Part shown: one piece after another, positions 23,022-32,823 of the stretch
Layout: each line of letters opens with the position of its first letter
How positions within the stretch are numbered: position 1 is the stretch's first letter
NCBI GenBank assembly: GCA_963761325.1
Contig: CAVXGZ010000008.1
Location: 372,001-436,000, forward strand
Direction of reading: 5' to 3'
Length of the DNA stretch: 64,000 bases
Origin: Streptantibioticus_C sp963761325
Lineage (GTDB): Bacteria; Actinomycetota; Actinomycetes; Streptomycetales; Streptomycetaceae
Position numbers and translations under genes: made by a program
The notes under the pieces: model-generated
What the model was told of the DNA's origin: nothing
The model's input: only the letters and a program-made list of their open reading frames with translations
Databases searched by the model: none

Positions 23022-23963
23022 TCAGCCCTTGATGGCGCCGGTGAGCATGCCCTTGGCGAAGTACTTCTGCATGAAGGGGTAGACGATCATGATGGGCAGC
23101 AGGGTCAGCACCACGACGGCCATCGACAGCTGCAGCGGGGCGGTCAGCTGCTGTCCGGCGCCGTAGCCGCTGTTGGCCTGTCCCGGCATGGCCGCGCCGA
23201 GGTTGACGTACTCGTACAGCACGTACTGGATGGGCCACTTCTGGCTGTCGGTCGGCAGGTAGAGCATCACGTTGAAGAAGGAGTTCCAGTAGCCGACGGC
23301 GTAGAAGAGGGTGATGACCGCGGTGACCGCCTTGGAGGTGGGCAGCACGATCGACCACAGGATGCGCCATTCGCCGCAGCCGTCGATCCGCGCGGCGTCG
23401 ATCAGCTCCGCGGAGGTGCCGGAGTAGAAGGAGCGCAGCACCAGGATGTTGAAGACCGACACGGCGCTCGGCAGGATCAGCGCCCAGTAGCGGTCCAGGC
23501 CGCCGAGGCCGCTGACCACCAGGAAGGACGGGATCAGGCCGCCGCTGACGAACATGGTGACGATCAGCAGCATCAGCAGGAAGCGGTGGCCGAGCGACCG
23601 CGGCCGGGAGAGCCCGTAGGCGCACAGCACCGAGACGACCATGGAGACCAGGGTGCCGACGCCGGTGATCGCGAAGCTGACGGCGAGCGCGCGGGTGACC
23701 ACGCCGCCGGAGAGCATCTGCCGGTACGCCTCCAGGGTCAGCCCGTCCGGGACCAGGACCAGCCCGCCGGCCCGGTTGATCGCGCCGGGCGTGGACAGGC
23801 TGGTGAGCAGGATCGTGTAGAGCGGGACGACGACCAGGGCGACCACCCCGGTCAGCGTGATGCCCTTGGCCGCCTGGCCGGCCCGGGTCGGCGGCTCCTC
23901 CCAGACGGGTCGCCCGGTGGGCCGGTTCGCCGGGCGTCGGCCGGTCGCTGTGTAGGTGCTCAT
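23022..23963 (-). CDS. Carbohydrate ABC transporter permease (LplC-type)
   Basis: 313 residues with six hydrophobic segments. The cytoplasmic EAA loop that docks the ATPase is seen in ELIDAARIDGCGEWRILW. The closest type is LplC, the second permease of importers for longer oligosaccharides. The ATG overlaps the stop of the other permease by four bases (ATGA at 23960-23963). No ATPase gene is nearby; in streptomycetes a shared MsiK ATPase often serves such importers. Confidence 0.88.
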   Translation of the reverse strand: MSTYTATGRRPANRPTGRPVWEEPPTRAGQAAKGITLTGVVALVVVPLYTILLTSLSTPGAINRAGGLVLVPDGLTLEAYRQMLSGGVVTRALAVSFAITGVGTLVSMVVSVLCAYGLSRPRSLGHRFLLMLLIVTMFVSGGLIPSFLVVSGLGGLDRYWALILPSAVSVFNILVLRSFYSGTSAELIDAARIDGCGEWRILWSIVLPTSKAVTAVITLFYAVGYWNSFFNVMLYLPTDSQKWPIQYVLYEYVNLGAAMPGQANSGYGAGQQLTAPLQLSMAVVVLTLLPIMIVYPFMQKYFAKGMLTGAIKG

Positions 23964-24967
23964 CCGCGGTACAACCCGTCCTCACCGAAGGCGTGCGCCA
24001 GCCGGTTGGCGCCCCAGATCAGCAGCAGCGAGATGACGCTCTTGAAGATGCCGGCCGCCGCGCCGTAGCCGTAGTCGTTGGTGCCGATGCCGTAGTAGAA
24101 GGAGAAGGTGTCCAGCACGTCGGCGGCGTCGTGCCCGACCGCGAGGCGCTGGATGAGCATCTGCTCGAAGCCGACGGTCAGCGCGTTGCCGAGCCGCAGC
24201 ACCAGCATCAGCACGATCACGCCGCGCATGCCGGGCAGCGTGATGTGCCAGGTGCGCTGCCGGCGGCTGGCGCCGTCCGCCGCGGCGGCCTCGTACAGCG
24301 CGGGGTCGATGGCGGACAGCGCGGCGAGGAAGACGATGATCCCCCAGCCGGCCTCCTTCCACACCGCCTGCGAGGTGACCAGCAGGATGAAGGTGTGCGG
24401 GTCGGTCATCACGTCCCAGGTGCCGGCGTGGTGCTGCCGCAGGAACTGGTTGATCAGCCCGGCGCCGCCGAGCATCTGCTGGAAGACGGTGATCACCAGC
24501 ACCCAGGAGAAGAAGTGCGGCAGGTAGACCACCGACTGGACGAACGACCTGAGCCGGGTGCTCAGCACGGTGTTGAGCAGCAGCGCCAGCGCGATCGGGA
24601 TCGGGAAGAACAGCACCAGCTGCACCGCGCTGATCTCCAGGGTGTTGCGCAGCGCCTCCCAGAAGAGCGAATCGCCCATGAGCTGGCGGAAGTTGTCCAG
24701 GCCGATCCACTGGCTGTGCACCACGCCGACCAGCGGGTCGTAGAACTCGAAGGCGGTGATGGTGCCGAACATCGGCAGGTAGCTGAAGACCAGCAGCAGG
24801 AGCACGGCCGGGATCGTCATGATGATCAGCGACTTGTCGCGGCGCAGCCGGATCCGCCAGCCGGCCGGGCGGCGGGCCGCCGGGCGGGGCCCGTCCGCCG
24901 TCCGGCGCGGCCCGCTCCCGGCCGGCCGCCCGGCCCGCTCGTCGTCGCGGACGGTCTCCAGGCTCAC
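23960..24967 (-). CDS. Carbohydrate ABC transporter permease (LplB-type)
   Basis: 335 residues. A basic cytoplasmic N-terminus of about 45 residues precedes six membrane segments; the EAA loop reads ALYEAAAADGASRRQRTW. The GTG start overlaps the stop of the binding-protein gene by four bases (GTGA, 24964-24967), so the three importer genes are translationally coupled. The LplB type pairs with the LplC permease downstream. Confidence 0.88.
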   Translation of the reverse strand: MSLETVRDDERAGRPAGSGPRRTADGPRPAARRPAGWRIRLRRDKSLIIMTIPAVLLLLVFSYLPMFGTITAFEFYDPLVGVVHSQWIGLDNFRQLMGDSLFWEALRNTLEISAVQLVLFFPIPIALALLLNTVLSTRLRSFVQSVVYLPHFFSWVLVITVFQQMLGGAGLINQFLRQHHAGTWDVMTDPHTFILLVTSQAVWKEAGWGIIVFLAALSAIDPALYEAAAADGASRRQRTWHITLPGMRGVIVLMLVLRLGNALTVGFEQMLIQRLAVGHDAADVLDTFSFYYGIGTNDYGYGAAAGIFKSVISLLLIWGANRLAHAFGEDGLYRG

Positions 24968-26643
24968 TGGCCCGAGCCGTACTTGTCGTAGACCGCCGAC
25001 TGGTACCAGGCGAGGAGCCGGTCGCCGCCGGACTTCTTCCAGGTGGCGACGGCGTCCTGGAAGTCGGAGACCTTCTTGTGGCCGTAGGTGACGTCGGTGA
25101 TGGTGTCCTCCACCGCCTGGGCGGCGTCGGCGACGGCGTAGCGGGCCGGCACCGTGATGTTCATGTTCCAGAACACCGGCTTGTAGGCGTGCTCGACGGT
25201 GGCGGCGCTCCAGGCGCAGTAGGCGGTGGTGACCGCGTTGTGGCCGGGGTTGCTGACGGCGCTGCGCGGGCTGGCGAGGAACTGGTAGGTGTCCTGGTTC
25301 GCCTCGCTCTTCCCCTTGGCGGTGTACTGCGGTCCGGTCGGGCCCATGGTCCAGTCGGTGCCCTCGGCGCCGAAGTTGACCAGGGTGTACTCGCGGGAGC
25401 CGAAGGGCGCCGCGAGGTAGTCGGCGATCCGCAGGCACTCCCGGATCCGGGCGGGCGAGAGCTTGCTGTTGAGGTAGCTCATCTCGCTGGCCGAGTTGCT
25501 GAGGAAGATGCTGGGCCTGCCGTGGCCGTCGGCGGTGAAGACCGGGAAGGCGCCGCGCACGTAGTGCGGGTCGGCGGCCTGCCCGGCGTCGGCGTCCTGG
25601 CCGTTCCACGCCCCGGTGCCGTCGCCCATGATCAGCACCTTGCCGGCGTAGAAGCGGTTCTTGGCGTTGCTGGTGTCGCCGGACAGCGCGCCGGGGTGCA
25701 CGTAGCCGGACTTGGCGAGCTTGTAGGCCCAGTTGAGGGCTTCCAGGGTCTCCTGCGTCTCGTAGCGGTGCACCAGCTTTCCGCCGTCGACGCGGAACTT
25801 GACGGGCATGGCGAACGGCTGGAACAGGTAGGTCCACAGCGCGTCGAACGCCCACACGCCCGCGGAGGCGCTGGTCAGCTCCTTGCCGAGCGCCATCAGG
25901 TCGGCGGCCGAGCCGACCTGGCCGGCGATGCCCTTCGCGTCGAAGACGTCCTTGCGGTAGAAGAGCACGTTGGAGTAGGTGGCGCCGGTGGTGAACGACG
26001 GGATGCCGTAGAGCCGGTCGTTCCACACCCCGGCCTGCCAGCCGCCGGTCGGGATGGCCGCGAGGTTGGGGTACTCCTTGACCTTGTCGCCCGCCAGGTA
26101 CGGGGTGAGGTCGGCCAGTTGGGTGCCGCACAGTTCGCCGACGTTGAACAGCGGGTTCCACCAGGTGGGCAGCTGCACCCAGTCGGGGAGCCTGCGGGCC
26201 GCGGTGAGGTTGGGGATGGCGGTGTTGTAGGTGTTGCCGTTGGCGGGCTGCACGCTCAGGCCGGCGCCCAGCGCCTTGTCGACCGCGCGGTAGTAGGCGT
26301 TGCCGGCCGACGGGATGGAGCCCCACAGCGGGGTGACGCAGGTGTACCGGCCGCCGGAGCCGGGGGTCCTGGCGACCGTCCTGACCTGGTCGGACGGGTA
26401 GTGGGTGAAGCCGGGGTCGGTGCTGATGCCGCCCGGGCCGGCGACCGAGGCGATGTCCGGCCGGACGGCGGCGCTGGGCAGGTAGGCGGGCACCGCGGCG
26501 GCCAGGCCCTTCTTGGTGTTGGCCCCCGAGGCGCCGGCGGACCCCGTGCTGCCGCAGCCGGTGAGCAGCGGGGAGAGGGCGGCCGCCCCGGCCGCGCCCA
26601 TGGCGGTGCCGAGGAACGCTCGGCGGTTCGGGAAAGTGCTCAT
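24964..26643 (-). CDS. LplA-type sugar-binding lipoprotein
   Basis: 559 residues. The N-terminus has a twin-arginine stretch (NRRAFLGTAMG) and a lipobox LLTGC at about residues 27-31, so the mature protein is tethered outside the membrane. Large size (over 500 residues) fits the LplA group that binds oligosaccharides. It heads the importer operon. The start at 26643 has GAAGGG eleven bases upstream. A LacI-type palindrome lies 36 bp upstream of the start. Xyloglucan oligosaccharides are the predicted ligand from neighbours, not from the sequence itself. Confidence 0.86.
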   Translation of the reverse strand: MSTFPNRRAFLGTAMGAAGAAALSPLLTGCGSTGSAGASGANTKKGLAAAVPAYLPSAAVRPDIASVAGPGGISTDPGFTHYPSDQVRTVARTPGSGGRYTCVTPLWGSIPSAGNAYYRAVDKALGAGLSVQPANGNTYNTAIPNLTAARRLPDWVQLPTWWNPLFNVGELCGTQLADLTPYLAGDKVKEYPNLAAIPTGGWQAGVWNDRLYGIPSFTTGATYSNVLFYRKDVFDAKGIAGQVGSAADLMALGKELTSASAGVWAFDALWTYLFQPFAMPVKFRVDGGKLVHRYETQETLEALNWAYKLAKSGYVHPGALSGDTSNAKNRFYAGKVLIMGDGTGAWNGQDADAGQAADPHYVRGAFPVFTADGHGRPSIFLSNSASEMSYLNSKLSPARIRECLRIADYLAAPFGSREYTLVNFGAEGTDWTMGPTGPQYTAKGKSEANQDTYQFLASPRSAVSNPGHNAVTTAYCAWSAATVEHAYKPVFWNMNITVPARYAVADAAQAVEDTITDVTYGHKKVSDFQDAVATWKKSGGDRLLAWYQSAVYDKYGSGQ

Positions 26644-26678
26644 GGTCGGTGCGGCCCTTCGTCGGTGTCGAACTCGAT

Positions 26679-26692
26679 TCGAAGCGCTTCGA
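26679..26692. promoter_or_regulatory. LacI-type operator 1
   Basis: The perfect palindrome TCGAAGCGCTTCGA lies 36 bp upstream of the importer operon start. It has the central CG of LacI-family sites and is repeated 152 bp away. The regulator gene is in the same cluster. Confidence 0.75.
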
Positions 26693-26830
26693 TTCCGGCG
26701 GAGCCTAACCACCACTCCCAAGGGCGACAAGGGTCCCGGCGGAATTAGTTCGGACTGTCGCACCGGTGATCTCCGGGCAGTGTGCGATGGGTGCACGGCG
26801 GTTGACAGCGAGCGTCGGCGAGTGCCACTT

Positions 26831-26844
26831 TCGAAGCGCTTCAA
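26831..26844. promoter_or_regulatory. LacI-type operator 2
   Basis: TCGAAGCGCTTCAA, one base different from operator 1, lies about 70 bp upstream of the GH3 start. With operator 1 it brackets the divergent promoter region, so one repressor could close both directions. Confidence 0.75.
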
Positions 26845-26914
26845 CGATTCGCCGCGACAGGCCGGTGTCCGCCTGCCGGCTTCCCCGCTCGCATGTCCCG
26901 AAAGGGCTCCCTCA

Positions 26915-29818
26915 GTGACGCACCCCGTGACGGACCGGCCCGCCTATCTCGACCCCGAGCTGCCGCCCGAGCGGCGGGCCGACGACCTGCTCGCCCGGCT
27001 CACCCGCGACGAACGCCTCGCCATGCTGCACCAGTACGCGCCCGCCGTCCCGCGGCTCGGCATCGCGGCGTTCCGCACCGGCACCGAGGCACTGCACGGC
27101 GTCGGCTGGCTCGGCCCGGCCACCGTCTTCCCGCAGGCGGTCGGGCTCGGGGCCACCTGGGACCCGGAGCTGCTGCGCGAGGTCGCCGCCGCCACCGGCA
27201 CCGAACTGCGCGCCTTCCACCACCGCTCGCCGCAGGTGAGCCTCAACGCCTGGGCGCCGGTGGTGAACCTGCTGCGCGATCCGCGCTGGGGACGCAACGA
27301 GGAGGGGTACTCCGAGGACCCGCTGCACACCGCCCGGCTCGCCGAGGCGTACTGCCGGGGGCTGGCCGGCGACCACCCGCGGTTCCTGCGCGCGGCGGCG
27401 GTGCTCAAGCACTTCCTGGCCTACAACAACGAGGACGGCCGCTGCGAGACCAGTTCCTCGGTGCGGCCCCGGGTGCTGCACGAGTACGACCTCGCGGCCT
27501 TCCGCGAGCCGGTCGCCGGCGGCGCCGCGCACGGCGTCATGCCGGCGTACAACCTGGTCAACGGCCGCCCCGCGCACGTCCATCCGCTGCTCGCCACCGA
27601 GCTGCGGCGCTGGGCCGAGCCCACCGGCCACGAACTCGTGGTGTGCAGCGACGCCGGGGCGCCGTCCAACCTGGTGGACACCCAGCACTACTTCGACGAC
27701 CACGCGGCCTCGCACGCGGCGGCGCTGCGGGCGGGCGTCGACAGCTTCACCGACCACGGCGACGACTTCAAGACCACGGTGGCCCGGCTCACCGAGGCGC
27801 TGGAACGCGGCCTGATCACCGTGGACGACGTGGACCGGGCGGTGCGGCGGCAGCTCGCGCTGCGCTTCCGGCTCGGCGAGTTCGACCCGCAGCTCGATCC
27901 GTACGCGGCCACCGGGTGGGACGTGGTGGACTGCGCCGCGCACCGGGCGCTGGCGCTGCGGGCGGCGGTGGCGCAGATCGTGCTGCTGCGCAACGAGGGC
28001 GGGCTGCTGCCGCTCGCCCCGGCCGGCAGACGGGTCGCGGTGGTCGGACCGCTCGCCCGGACCCTGTTCGAGGACTGGTACAGCGGCACGATGCCCTACC
28101 GGATCACGGTGGCCGACGGCCTGCGCGACGCGGTCGAGGCGGCCGGCGGCACGGTCGTGATCGCGGAGGGCGTGGACCGGATCGCGCTGCGGTCCGCCTC
28201 GACCGGGCGGTTCCTGGCCCTGCCGGGCGGCGGGGACGGCACCGAGCCGCTGGCCGCCGTCGGGGCCGGCGCGGACCGCCCCGAGGCCGGGTTCGACGTC
28301 TTCGACTGGGGCGGCGAGGTCCTGACACTGCGCAACGCCGGCACCGGCCGCTACCTGCACCTGCGCGACGCGGACGCCGCCCTCACCGCGGACCAGCCGC
28401 AGCCCGACGGGTGGGACGTGCACGAGACCTTCCGCCTGGAGCCGGCCGGCGAGGACACCGTGCTGCTGCGCAACGTGCTCAACGGCCGCTACGCCACCGT
28501 CGATCCGGACAGCGGCGCGGTGCGCTGCGACGCCGCCGCGCCCGGCGGGGCGGAGCCGTTCGCCCGGGTCCTGGTGCGCGACGGCGCCGCGCGGGCCCAG
28601 GACGCGGTGCGCGGGGCGGACACCGCGGTGGTGGTGCTCGGCAACGACCCGCACATCAACGGCCGCGAGACCCAGGACCGGGCCGGCCTCGCGCTGCCGC
28701 CCGCCCAGGAGGCACTGCTGCGCACCGTCGCCGAGCGGTGCGAGCGGACCGTGCTCACCGTGATGAGCGGTTATCCCTACGCGCTGGACGAGGCGGCGGA
28801 GCGGCTGCCCGCGGTGGTGTGGACCTCGCACGCCGGCCAGGAGACCGGCCGCGCGCTGGCCCGGGTGCTGCTGGGCGAGGACGAGCCGGGCGGCCGGCTG
28901 CCGCAGACCTGGTACCGGGCGGACGACGAGCTGCCCGACCCGCTGGACTACGACATCATCACCGCCGGCTGGACCTACCAGTACCACGAGCGCGAGCCGC
29001 TCTTCCCGTTCGGCCACGGCCTGACCTACACCGGCTACGCCTACGGCACGCCGGTGCTCTCCGCGGCCCGGATGGCACCGGACGGCGCGGTGGCCGTCCG
29101 GGTGGACGTGGCCAACACCGGTACGCGGGCCGGCACCGAGACCGTGCAGCTGTACGCCCGCGCGCTGGACGCCCGGTACGCGGCGCCGCGGCTGCGGCTG
29201 CTGGACTTCCGCCGGGTCGCGCTGGCCGCCGGGGAGCGCCGCGCCGTCACCTTCACGCTGCCCGGCCGGGCGCTGGCGCACTGGGACGTGGTCGGCCACG
29301 CCTTCACCACCGACCCGGGCGGCTACGAGGTGCTGGCCGGCCGCTCGTCCGGCGCCGCCGCGCTGACCGCGCCGGCCCGGCTCACGGTGACCGGCCCGGC
29401 CCCCGGTCCGCGGCCGTGTGCCGGACGGATGCTGGCCGCCGCGGACTTCGACGGGCAGCACGGCACGGTGCTGGTGGACCGCACCCGGCAGGAGGGCGAC
29501 GCGGTCACGCCCGCCGAACCGGCCGCGCCCGGCTGGCTGCTGTTCGGCGGCGCGGACCTCGGCGCCGGGCCGGGCACCGTCTCCGCGCAGATCGCCCGCG
29601 GCGGTCCGGGCGAGGCACGCCTGGAACTGCGCGCCGACGATCCGCACCGCGGCCCGCTGCTGGCGGTGCTGCCGGCGCCCGCCGCCGAGGACCGCTATGC
29701 CTGGACCGACGCCGTCGCCCCGCTCGACCCGGCGGTCGGCGGCCTGCGCGACCTGTACGCGGTGCTGCACGGCCCGCTGCGGCTGGCCGCCTTCACCGTG
29801 CGGCGGGACCGCGCGTGA
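26915..29818 (+). CDS. GH3 beta-glucosidase with inserted beta-trefoil domain and C-terminal CBM-like domain
   Basis: 967 residues. The TIM barrel (about 25-330) carries the nucleophile Asp246 in ELVVCSDAG. The alpha/beta sandwich follows but is interrupted at about 421-556 by a fascin/ricin-like segment with repeated GRFLAL, GRYLHL and GRYATV strands, where other GH3 enzymes carry PA14. A fibronectin-like domain (about 715-800) and a jelly-roll carbohydrate-binding-like domain (about 815-967) end the protein. No signal peptide is seen. The start GTG 26915 has AAAGGG upstream; GTG 26927 is an alternative. Predicted role: removal of glucose from xyloglucan backbone fragments; GH3 also includes xylosidases. 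Confidence 0.87.
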   Translation: MTHPVTDRPAYLDPELPPERRADDLLARLTRDERLAMLHQYAPAVPRLGIAAFRTGTEALHGVGWLGPATVFPQAVGLGATWDPELLREVAAATGTELRAFHHRSPQVSLNAWAPVVNLLRDPRWGRNEEGYSEDPLHTARLAEAYCRGLAGDHPRFLRAAAVLKHFLAYNNEDGRCETSSSVRPRVLHEYDLAAFREPVAGGAAHGVMPAYNLVNGRPAHVHPLLATELRRWAEPTGHELVVCSDAGAPSNLVDTQHYFDDHAASHAAALRAGVDSFTDHGDDFKTTVARLTEALERGLITVDDVDRAVRRQLALRFRLGEFDPQLDPYAATGWDVVDCAAHRALALRAAVAQIVLLRNEGGLLPLAPAGRRVAVVGPLARTLFEDWYSGTMPYRITVADGLRDAVEAAGGTVVIAEGVDRIALRSASTGRFLALPGGGDGTEPLAAVGAGADRPEAGFDVFDWGGEVLTLRNAGTGRYLHLRDADAALTADQPQPDGWDVHETFRLEPAGEDTVLLRNVLNGRYATVDPDSGAVRCDAAAPGGAEPFARVLVRDGAARAQDAVRGADTAVVVLGNDPHINGRETQDRAGLALPPAQEALLRTVAERCERTVLTVMSGYPYALDEAAERLPAVVWTSHAGQETGRALARVLLGEDEPGGRLPQTWYRADDELPDPLDYDIITAGWTYQYHEREPLFPFGHGLTYTGYAYGTPVLSAARMAPDGAVAVRVDVANTGTRAGTETVQLYARALDARYAAPRLRLLDFRRVALAAGERRAVTFTLPGRALAHWDVVGHAFTTDPGGYEVLAGRSSGAAALTAPARLTVTGPAPGPRPCAGRMLAAADFDGQHGTVLVDRTRQEGDAVTPAEPAAPGWLLFGGADLGAGPGTVSAQIARGGPGEARLELRADDPHRGPLLAVLPAPAAEDRYAWTDAVAPLDPAVGGLRDLYAVLHGPLRLAAFTVRRDRA

Positions 29819-29837
29819 GGACAGACCCCCCACACCT

Positions 29838-29871
29838 CCGTCGCGGGCCGGCGGTTCCCGGCCCGCGACGG
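29838..29871 (+). terminator. Terminator hairpin between GH3 and GH12 genes
   Basis: Arms 29838-29851 and 29858-29871 pair perfectly over 14 bp with a 6-nt loop, 20 bp after the GH3 stop. Confidence 0.75.
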
Positions 29872-29948
29872 CGGACGGCCGCGCCACCGGACGGCGGGCC
29901 GTCGCACCACGCACCACCTTCGCCCGCAAGGAGTTCAAGGGAGAATCC

Positions 29949-30650
29949 ATGCGCAAGCTCGTGCGTGCGGCCCTGCCCGTGGTGGCAGCGGTCTCCGCCC
30001 TGGCGTTCGGCGCCGCCAACGCCAACGCCGCCCCGGTCTACGAGTCGTCCGACCAGTGGGCGTCCTACTCGACCGGCGGCTACACCATCTACAACGACGA
30101 GTGGGGCAGCGGCTTCGGCAGCCAGACCCTGTGGGTCGACTCCGCGACCGACTGGGGCGTCTACTCCACCCAGCCCAGCACCTCCGGCGTGAAGTCCTAC
30201 GCCAACATCAGCAAGAGCGTCGGCACCGCCCTCGACTCGCTGTCCTCGGCGACCAGTTCGTTCGACGAGACGGTGCCGGGCTCCGGCAACTGGGAGTCGG
30301 CGTACGACATCTGGCTCAACAGCAGCTCCTACGAGATCATGATCTGGACGGACAAGAGCGGCAACGTCGGCCCGCTCGGCTCGTCGGTCGGCTCGGTCAC
30401 GCTCGACGGCAACACCTGGACGCTGTACGCGGGCAACAACGGCAGCAACCCCACGTACTCCTTCGTCCGGTCGGGCAACGAGACCTCGGGCACCGTCAAC
30501 ATCCTCGACCTGCTGAAGTACCTGGAGAACACGAAGGGTTACTTCTCGAACCCGACGCTGTCCACCATCCAGTACGGCTTCGAGATCTCCGGCACGGACG
30601 ACACCCAGCAGGACTTCACCATCAACAGCTACTCCGCCGGCGCGTCCTGA
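29949..30650 (+). CDS. Secreted GH12 endoglucanase/xyloglucanase
   Basis: 233 residues. A signal peptide ends near residue 28 (AANANAA). The rest is a single GH12 jelly roll with nucleophile Glu129 in YEIMIWTD and acid/base Glu212 in QYGFEISG. There is no carbohydrate-binding module. GH12 includes cellulases and xyloglucan-specific endoglucanases; the neighbours (alpha-xylosidase, galactosidase, fucosidase) favour xyloglucan. The start has GGGAG six bases upstream. A hairpin separates it from GH3 and another closes it downstream, so it is its own transcript. Codon use is normal for the region. Confidence 0.88.
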   Translation: MRKLVRAALPVVAAVSALAFGAANANAAPVYESSDQWASYSTGGYTIYNDEWGSGFGSQTLWVDSATDWGVYSTQPSTSGVKSYANISKSVGTALDSLSSATSSFDETVPGSGNWESAYDIWLNSSSYEIMIWTDKSGNVGPLGSSVGSVTLDGNTWTLYAGNNGSNPTYSFVRSGNETSGTVNILDLLKYLENTKGYFSNPTLSTIQYGFEISGTDDTQQDFTINSYSAGAS

Positions 30651-30664
30651 CCCCCGGCGCTTAA

Positions 30665-30709
30665 GGCCCCCGCTCTGGTGCTCCTGGGACGGGCACCAGA
30701 GCGGGGGCC
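30665..30709 (+). terminator. Terminator hairpin after GH12
   Basis: Perfect 17-bp arms (30665-30681 and 30693-30709) with an 11-nt loop, 14 bp after the GH12 stop and before the GH31 ribosome site. Confidence 0.85.
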
Positions 30710-30761
30710 GCCATCCTCGCAAACTTCGGACCTCGCGGGCGACGCGGGAGGAGAGGCACCA

Positions 30762-32823
30762 GTGGAGTTGTTCCGGGAGCACCGAGGCGGCCTGGAGTGG
30801 CGGTCGTTCCACGAGACCGTGCGGGTGGAGCCGTGGGGCGACGGCGCGGTACGGGTGCGGGCCGCCCTCGGCCCGATCCGGGACGACATCCCGGGCGCCC
30901 TGCTGGAGCGGCCGGCGGCCGGACCCGGCGACCGCACCGAGATCACCGTGCCGGCGGCCGACCGGATCGGCGCCTCCGGCGGGCTCGGCTCGCCCACCGA
31001 ACTGGCCGGGCCGAGCGCCTTCGTGGCACACGGCGGGCTCACCGTCGAGATCACCCCCTCCGGACTGCTGCGGTTCACCCGGCGCGAGAGCGGCGAGGAG
31101 TTGCTGTCCGAGCGCCCGGCGCACTTCTGGTGGCCCGGGCCGCGGGTGCACACCGCCACCGGCAACGGCTACCACCGGCTGGAGCAGCACTTCGCGGCGT
31201 ACGAGGGCGAGAGGCTCTACGGGCTCGGCCAGCACCAGCACGGGCTGCTCGACCACAAGGGCACCGTCACCGACCTGGTGCAGCGCAACAGCGAGGTGTC
31301 GATCCCGGTGCTGCTGTCCGACCGCGGCTACCTGCTGCTGTGGAACAGCCCGGCGGTCGGCCGGGTGGAGCTGGGCGCCACCGGCACCCGCTGGGTGGCC
31401 GACAGCGCGCGGCAGATCGACTACTGGATCACCGCCGCCGACACCCCGGCCGACCTGTTGCGCCACTACGCCGACGCCACCGGGCACGCGCCCGACATGC
31501 CGGCCTGGGCGACCGGGTTCTGGCAGTGCAAGCTGCGCTACCGCACCCAGGAGGAACTGCTGGAGGTGGCTCGCGAGTACCGGCGGCGCGGGCTGCCGCT
31601 GTCGGTCATCGTCGCCGACTTCTTCCACTGGACCCACCTGGGCGACTGGCGGTTCGATCCGGCCGAGTGGCCGGACCCGGCCGCGATGGTGCGCGAACTG
31701 GACGGGCTGGGCGTGAAGTTGATGGTCTCGATCTGGCCGTCGGTCAACCCGCGCAGCGAGAACCACCCGGCGATGGAGCGCGCCGGCCTGTTCGTCGGCA
31801 ACGACAGCGGCGGCACCGCGCACGCCGGCTGGATGGACAAGCCCGGCCCGGTCGAGGCGCAGGTCGCCTTCTACGACCCGACCAACCCGGACGCCCGCGA
31901 CTTCGTGTGGCGCACCGTGCGGCGCAACTACCACGCGCTGGGCATCAACCTGTGGTGGCTGGACGCCTGCGAGCCGGAGATGCGGCCCCACCACCCGGGC
32001 AACCTGCGCTACCACGCGGGCACCGGCAACGAGGTCAACAACCTCTACCCGCGGGAGAACGCCCGCACCTTCTGGGAGGGCATGCTGGCCGAGGGGGACC
32101 ACGACGGGATGTCGTTCAGCCGCTCGGCGTGGGCCGGCTCGCAGCGCTACGGCACCGCGGTGTGGTCCGGCGACATCGGGGTGGACTTCGCAACGCTGCG
32201 CGGCCAGATCGCGGCCGGCGTCTCGATCGGACTGTCCGGCATCCCCTGGTGGACGACCGACATCGGCGGCTTCCACGGCGGCGACCCGGCCGACCCGGCC
32301 TACCGCGAACTGGTGATCCGCTGGTTCCAGTTCGGCGCGTTCTGCCCGATCTTCCGGCTGCACGGCTTCCGCGAGCCGCGCACCGCGCTCGGCGGCTCGA
32401 TGACCGGCGGCCCCAACGAGGTCTGGTCGTACGGCGAGCGGGCCGGAGGCCGTGATGGCCGACTACCTCGCGCTGCGCGAACGGCTGCGGCCCTACCTCG
32501 ACGAGCAGATGCGCACCGCGGCGCGCGAGGGGCTGCCGCCGATGCGCGCGCTGTTCCTGGAGTTCCCGGCGGACGAGCGCGCCTGGGAGGTCACCGGGCA
32601 GTTCCTGCTCGGCCCGGACCTGCTGGTCGCGCCGGTCACCGAGGCGGACGCCCGGGAGTGGACCGTCTACCTGCCGGCCGGCGCCCGCTGGACCGACGCG
32701 TGGACCGGCGAGGTCCACCCGGGCGGCGCCGAGGTGGTGGCGGCCGCCCCGCTGGAGCGCATCCCGCTCTTCCTGCGCGACGGCGCCCGGCTGCCGGTCC
32801 GCGCGCCCGCGACCGCGCCGTGA
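30762..32823 (+). pseudogene. GH31 alpha-xylosidase, interrupted by a one-base frameshift
   Basis: The intact protein would be about 686 residues. Nucleophile Asp401 lies in WWLDACEPE and acid/base Asp471 in AVWSGDIG; the FFHWTHLGDWRFDP stretch resembles the alpha-xylosidases of xyloglucan loci (CjXyl31A type). It would remove alpha-1,6-xylose from oligosaccharides in the cytoplasm. After about residue 561 the frame is lost: one extra G in the pair at 32445-32446 shifts reading, and the last 124 residues (GPDLLVAPVTEAD and following) continue in another frame from 32452. The first frame runs on to 32903. The catalytic domain is complete but the C-terminal sandwich is lost. Either a real mutation or a sequencing error; no slippery signal is seen. 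The GTG start has GGGAGGAGAGG upstream. Confidence 0.85.

Noticed and set aside
26912..30025. 1037-codon open frame opposite GH3
   Set aside because: Antisense shadow of a clear GH3 gene and the start of GH12.
32430..32470. Programmed frameshift in the GH31 gene
   Set aside because: No slippery heptamer or clear downstream structure is seen, and GH31 enzymes are not known to use frameshifting.
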